From the NCBI GenBank assembly GCA_964346545.1, contig CAYFVR010000225.1, positions 1 to 7,995 on the forward strand: DNA of 7,995 nucleotides, given 5' to 3'. Source of the DNA: CAYFVR01 sp964346545. Its GTDB lineage: Bacteria > Desulfobacterota > Desulfobacteria > Desulfobacterales > Desulfococcaceae. The notes under the pieces are model-generated. The model had not been told where the DNA came from. It did no database searches and worked only from the letters and a program-made list of their open reading frames with translations. Shown here piece after piece: positions 6,194 through 7,995 of the stretch (its first letter is position 1; every line of letters begins with the position of its first letter). The translations under genes and the position numbers were made by a program.

Positions 6194-6878
6194 AACCAAC
6201 ACCCGTAAGGTACTTGAAATCCAGGTGAATCGCGTTGAAATTGATGATCAAGCCCCGCTTGAGATGGAAGTGGCGGATGTAANNNNNNNNNNNNNNNNNN
6301 NNNNNNNNNNNNNNNNNNNNNNNNNNNNNNNNNNNNNNNNNNNNNNNNNNNNNNNNNNNNNNNNNNNNNNNNNNNNNNNNNNTCTGTTGCAAATAGCCCG
6401 GTCCCAGGGTGACGAGTATCCGGTTGGCCATGAGGAGCAAATCCTTGATGTCTTCCTTTTCGTTAATCCGGATTTTCTCAAAATCGAATTGGTCGATGAG
6501 CGCCTTTTTCCGGTCTGTTTTGTTGGGGTAGGTGGCGTGTTCCACGGACGCCCCGCCAAAGTTGGCGAGAATGCCGAGCGGCTTGCCGAATCCTTTGAGA
6601 TAGGAGATCAGTTGAGCACGGTGCAAAGGAAGAAGCCGGGGAACCGCCTTCAGTTCGACGATTACGGTATCTTCGACCAAAAGGTCCGTTCGGTAGTGGC
6701 CAACCTTTTGGTCAAAATAGGCCACTTCGAATTCCTTTTGCCGCTGGACAGAAAGCCCCTGTGACGTCAGTTCGGATTCCAGAGCCTTTTCATAAACGTC
6801 CTCGCTCCAGATGTTGCCGAGGGCGTTGTGGACGTTGAAAAGGCAGCCGTTAATGGCGTAGGTGAGGTTTTTGTGCAT
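6192..6878 (-). CDS. GxxExxY (PD-(D/E)XK-like) protein, apparently two tandem domains, interrupted by an assembly gap
   Basis: Seen: residues 1-115 form a GxxExxY domain, with ALGNIWSEDVYEKAL (19-33) covering the name motif (Glu26, Tyr29, but Ile at the usual Gly position), then RTDLLVEDTVIVELKAV (63-79) with the nuclease-like Asp65, Glu75 and Lys77, and HRAQLISYLKGF. After a charged linker a second domain starts (DIKDLLLMANRILVTLGPGYLQQ without its last residues: 143-165), is cut by 100 N, and resumes as HLKRGLIINFNAIHLDFKYL. Known: the family (TIGR04256, Pfam PDDEXK_3) is grouped with the PD-(D/E)XK nucleases; activity is unproven. The second domain has Gln where Glu is expected, suggesting a non-catalytic copy. 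The gap length is arbitrary, so frame and the 228-codon length across it are not reliable; a frameshift or two separate genes are possible. ATG at 6878 has no Shine-Dalgarno. Repeat copies 3 and 4 bracket the gene tightly, and it is less GC-rich than its neighbours, both hinting at transfer. Confidence 0.75.
   Translation of the reverse strand: MHKNLTYAINGCLFNVHNALGNIWSEDVYEKALESELTSQGLSVQRQKEFEVAYFDQKVGHYRTDLLVEDTVIVELKAVPRLLPLHRAQLISYLKGFGKPLGILANFGGASVEHATYPNKTDRKKALIDQFDFEKIRINEKEDIKDLLLMANRILVTLGPGYLQQXXXXXXXXXXXXXXXXXXXXXXXXXXXXXXXXXXYIRHFHLKRGLIINFNAIHLDFKYLTGVG
6283..6382. other. Assembly gap of exactly 100 N
   Basis: A run of 100 unknown bases inside the GxxExxY gene. The round number is the usual placeholder for a gap of unknown size. 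By alignment with the first domain, about 60 residues (roughly 180 bp) are missing between GYLQQ and HLKRGLIINF, so the true gap may be larger than shown. Confidence 0.95.
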
Positions 6879-6888
6879 ATTTGGGAAT

Positions 6889-6918
6889 AACTACAAGGAT
6901 TTCCCATAAGCAAGGATT
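6889..6918 (-). repeat. 30-bp alternating repeat, copy 4 (inverted), directly upstream of the GxxExxY start
   Basis: In its own direction: arm AATCCTTGCTTAT, core GGGA, arm AATCCTTGTAGTT. Its GTAGTT end is 10 nt before the ATG at 6878, so it makes up the leader of the GxxExxY gene. First half of a 104-bp inverted module with copy 5. Confidence 0.85.
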
Positions 6919-6962
6919 TTTTTCCGGCGGCCGGAAGCAATTAATCGACAAGCCCGGCCAGC

Positions 6963-6992
6963 CATCCTTGCTTATAAGAAATCCTTGCAGGG
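6963..6992 (+). repeat. 30-bp alternating repeat, copy 5 (forward, degenerate ends)
   Basis: Arm CATCCTTGCTTAT, core AAGA, arm AATCCTTGCAGGG. The outer bases are the most altered of all copies. It is 44 nt from copy 4 and 9 nt from copy 6. Confidence 0.8.
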
Positions 6993-7001
6993 AAAGGATG
7001 A

Positions 7002-7031
7002 AACTACAAGGATTCAGGATAATCAGGGATT
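7002..7031 (-). repeat. 30-bp alternating repeat, copy 6 (inverted)
   Basis: In its own direction: arm AATCCCTGATTAT, core CCTG, arm AATCCTTGTAGTT. First half of a second 104-bp inverted module, with copy 7. Confidence 0.85.
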
Positions 7032-7075
7032 TTTTCGGTCGTGTTGGAAGGCCGGAGATCGCCAACCACGCTGTT

Positions 7076-7105
7076 AATCCTTGCTTATCAAAAATCCTTG
7101 TAGAT
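7076..7105 (+). repeat. 30-bp alternating repeat, copy 7 (forward), after the EamA gene
   Basis: Arm AATCCTTGCTTAT, core CAAA, arm AATCCTTGTAGAT. It is 44 nt from copy 6 and 19 nt beyond the stop of the transporter gene, so copies 6 and 7 together could fold at the 3' end of that transcript. Confidence 0.85.
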
Positions 7106-7124
7106 GACAGAACCCTACTCGGTG

Positions 7125-7994
7125 TCACCCGCCCCCCGTCGCAATCATCACCGTCCCGATCACCATCAACACCGCCCCGCTGAACCGGAAGGCCAGGTTT
7201 TGCTCCCGGAAGAGGAATTTGCCGTAGGCGACGCTGAAGACGATGGAGAGTCGCTTCACCGCGATCATGTAGGCGGCCTGGGTCAGCGAAATGGCCCAGC
7301 CGTGGCAGACGGCGTGCAGGAAGAAGAGAAACCCCGCGATGCCGCCCCGCAACGGCTCGCGAACCAGGTCGGCGGGACGGACTTTTCGGGCGGCGATCAG
7401 CAGCAGCAACATGCCGCCGTTGAAGGCCACGAAAAAGGAGAGGGTGAAGAACATGGGCGAAGATGCCAGAATGGCCCGTTTCCCGATGACCGAGGCGAAG
7501 CTGTAGATGAACGCGACGATGAGCATGGTCCAGGAGCCGGTCTCCCGAAAGACGGCCCGGATGGGTTCCAGCAGGTGGAATCTCCGGGGATCCACGTTCA
7601 GCGTGTATCCCCCGGCGCAGATGACCAGAATCCCCGCCGCGCCTTGGGCGCTGGGAATTTCGCCCAGAAACAGATAGCCGGTCAGCATCATGAAGACCGG
7701 GGTGAAGGCCAGATAGGGAACCGTCAGCGAAAGCGGGGACAACCGAATGGCCCGCATGTAAAGTGGAATCGCCACGGCGTTCAACGGGAAGCTGGCCAGA
7801 AACGACCAGCCGAAATCCGGCCCGATGGGCGGAACCGGAATGAACGCCAACACCAGACACAGCGGCGGCAGGCTGTAGAAAAACTGGACGCCCGCCATCC
7901 CGAACGGGCCGTACCCGGAAAAATGGCGCTTGACCCAGGCGTCCTGCGTGGCGACGGCCAGGGCGGTGGCGAGGCTGAGGAGGAGCCAGAGCAT
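7125..7994 (-). CDS. EamA/DMT-family membrane transporter
   Basis: Seen: 289 residues, strongly hydrophobic, with about ten membrane helices (near 2-19, 32-52, 62-83, 90-111, 116-132, 153-172, 180-202, 216-236, 240-262, 267-286). The two halves resemble each other as expected for the tandem EamA domain: LSLTVPYLAFTPVFMMLTGY...FLGE in the first and TQAAYMIAVKRLSIVFSVAY...LFRE in the second, each followed by a glycine-rich helix. Known: DMT-superfamily carriers in the inner membrane export or import metabolites such as amino acids, sugars or nucleotide precursors; sequence alone rarely gives the substrate. The ATG at 7994 leads straight into helix 1 and gives the family's normal length, so it is a credible start, but only one base upstream is visible and no ribosome site can be checked. 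The stop at 7125 is 19 bp from repeat copy 7. Function beyond a drug/metabolite transporter is not assignable. Confidence 0.88.
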   Translation of the reverse strand: MLWLLLSLATALAVATQDAWVKRHFSGYGPFGMAGVQFFYSLPPLCLVLAFIPVPPIGPDFGWSFLASFPLNAVAIPLYMRAIRLSPLSLTVPYLAFTPVFMMLTGYLFLGEIPSAQGAAGILVICAGGYTLNVDPRRFHLLEPIRAVFRETGSWTMLIVAFIYSFASVIGKRAILASSPMFFTLSFFVAFNGGMLLLLIAARKVRPADLVREPLRGGIAGFLFFLHAVCHGWAISLTQAAYMIAVKRLSIVFSVAYGKFLFREQNLAFRFSGAVLMVIGTVMIATGGG

Positions 7995-7995
7995 G

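Noticed and set aside
6164..6918. Insertion sequence with copies 3 and 4 as terminal repeats
   Set aside because: The only gene inside is GxxExxY, which is not a transposase; the same repeats also occur outside these ends, and no target-site duplication was found at the outer edges.
6097..6992. Integron gene cassette with attC sites flanking the GxxExxY gene
   Set aside because: Gene between imperfect inverted repeats fits superficially, but the module ends lack the RYYYAAC/GTTRRRY core sites and there is no integrase in view.
6052..7105. CRISPR array
   Set aside because: Repeat length (about 30 bp) and some spacers (44 nt) are CRISPR-like, but the copies alternate in orientation, spacer lengths vary from 9 to 44 nt, a gene interrupts them and no cas gene is present.

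Overview
The window is a GC-rich, draft-assembly piece of a Gram-negative bacterial chromosome. A lipoprotein-type M16 metalloprotease, a UDPGP-family uridylyltransferase, a type-2 branched-chain aminotransferase and small PPC/DUF296 and GxxExxY proteins together suggest a deltaproteobacterial (Desulfobacterota-like) source. That is inference from family distribution; no rRNA or marker gene is present. A run of exactly 100 N at 6283-6382 shows this is a scaffold with a placeholder gap.

All six protein genes read on the minus strand. In transcription order from the right edge they are: an EamA/DMT 10-helix transporter (7994-7125); a small PD-(D/E)XK-like GxxExxY gene broken by the gap (6878-6192); a PPC/DUF296 protein (5907-5302); branched-chain aminotransferase IlvE (5202-4141); UTP--glucose-1-phosphate uridylyltransferase with a TTG start (3807-2416); and an exported M16 zinc-protease lipoprotein that runs off the left edge (2142-1). 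The spacings (99 to 333 bp, with a hairpin after the uridylyltransferase gene) argue for several transcription units rather than one operon. The housekeeping genes have no shared pathway: one makes branched-chain amino acids, one UDP-glucose for envelope glycans, one degrades exported peptides.

The unusual part is 6052-7105. Seven copies of a 30-bp repeat alternate strictly in orientation around the GxxExxY gene. Each copy is a 13-bp arm (AATCCTTGCTTAT), a variable 4-bp core and a second 13-bp arm (AATCCTTGTAGTT), so it is itself a direct dimer with 17-bp period. One copy overlaps the gene's stop codon and another lies 10 bp before its start codon. Four copies to the right form two inverted-repeat modules of equal size (104 bp, each with a 44-nt interior) placed 113 bp apart. 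The gene is less GC-rich than its neighbours. This looks like a repeat-associated nuclease-fold locus, a candidate mobile or repeat-maintaining element, but no mechanism can be shown from sequence alone.

Smaller points of interest are a REP-like hairpin that encodes the last 12 residues of the PPC protein, a 17-bp palindrome inside the likely PPC promoter, and a cluster of G-rich inverted repeats between ilvE and the uridylyltransferase gene. No tRNA, rRNA, CRISPR array or recognisable transposase was found.
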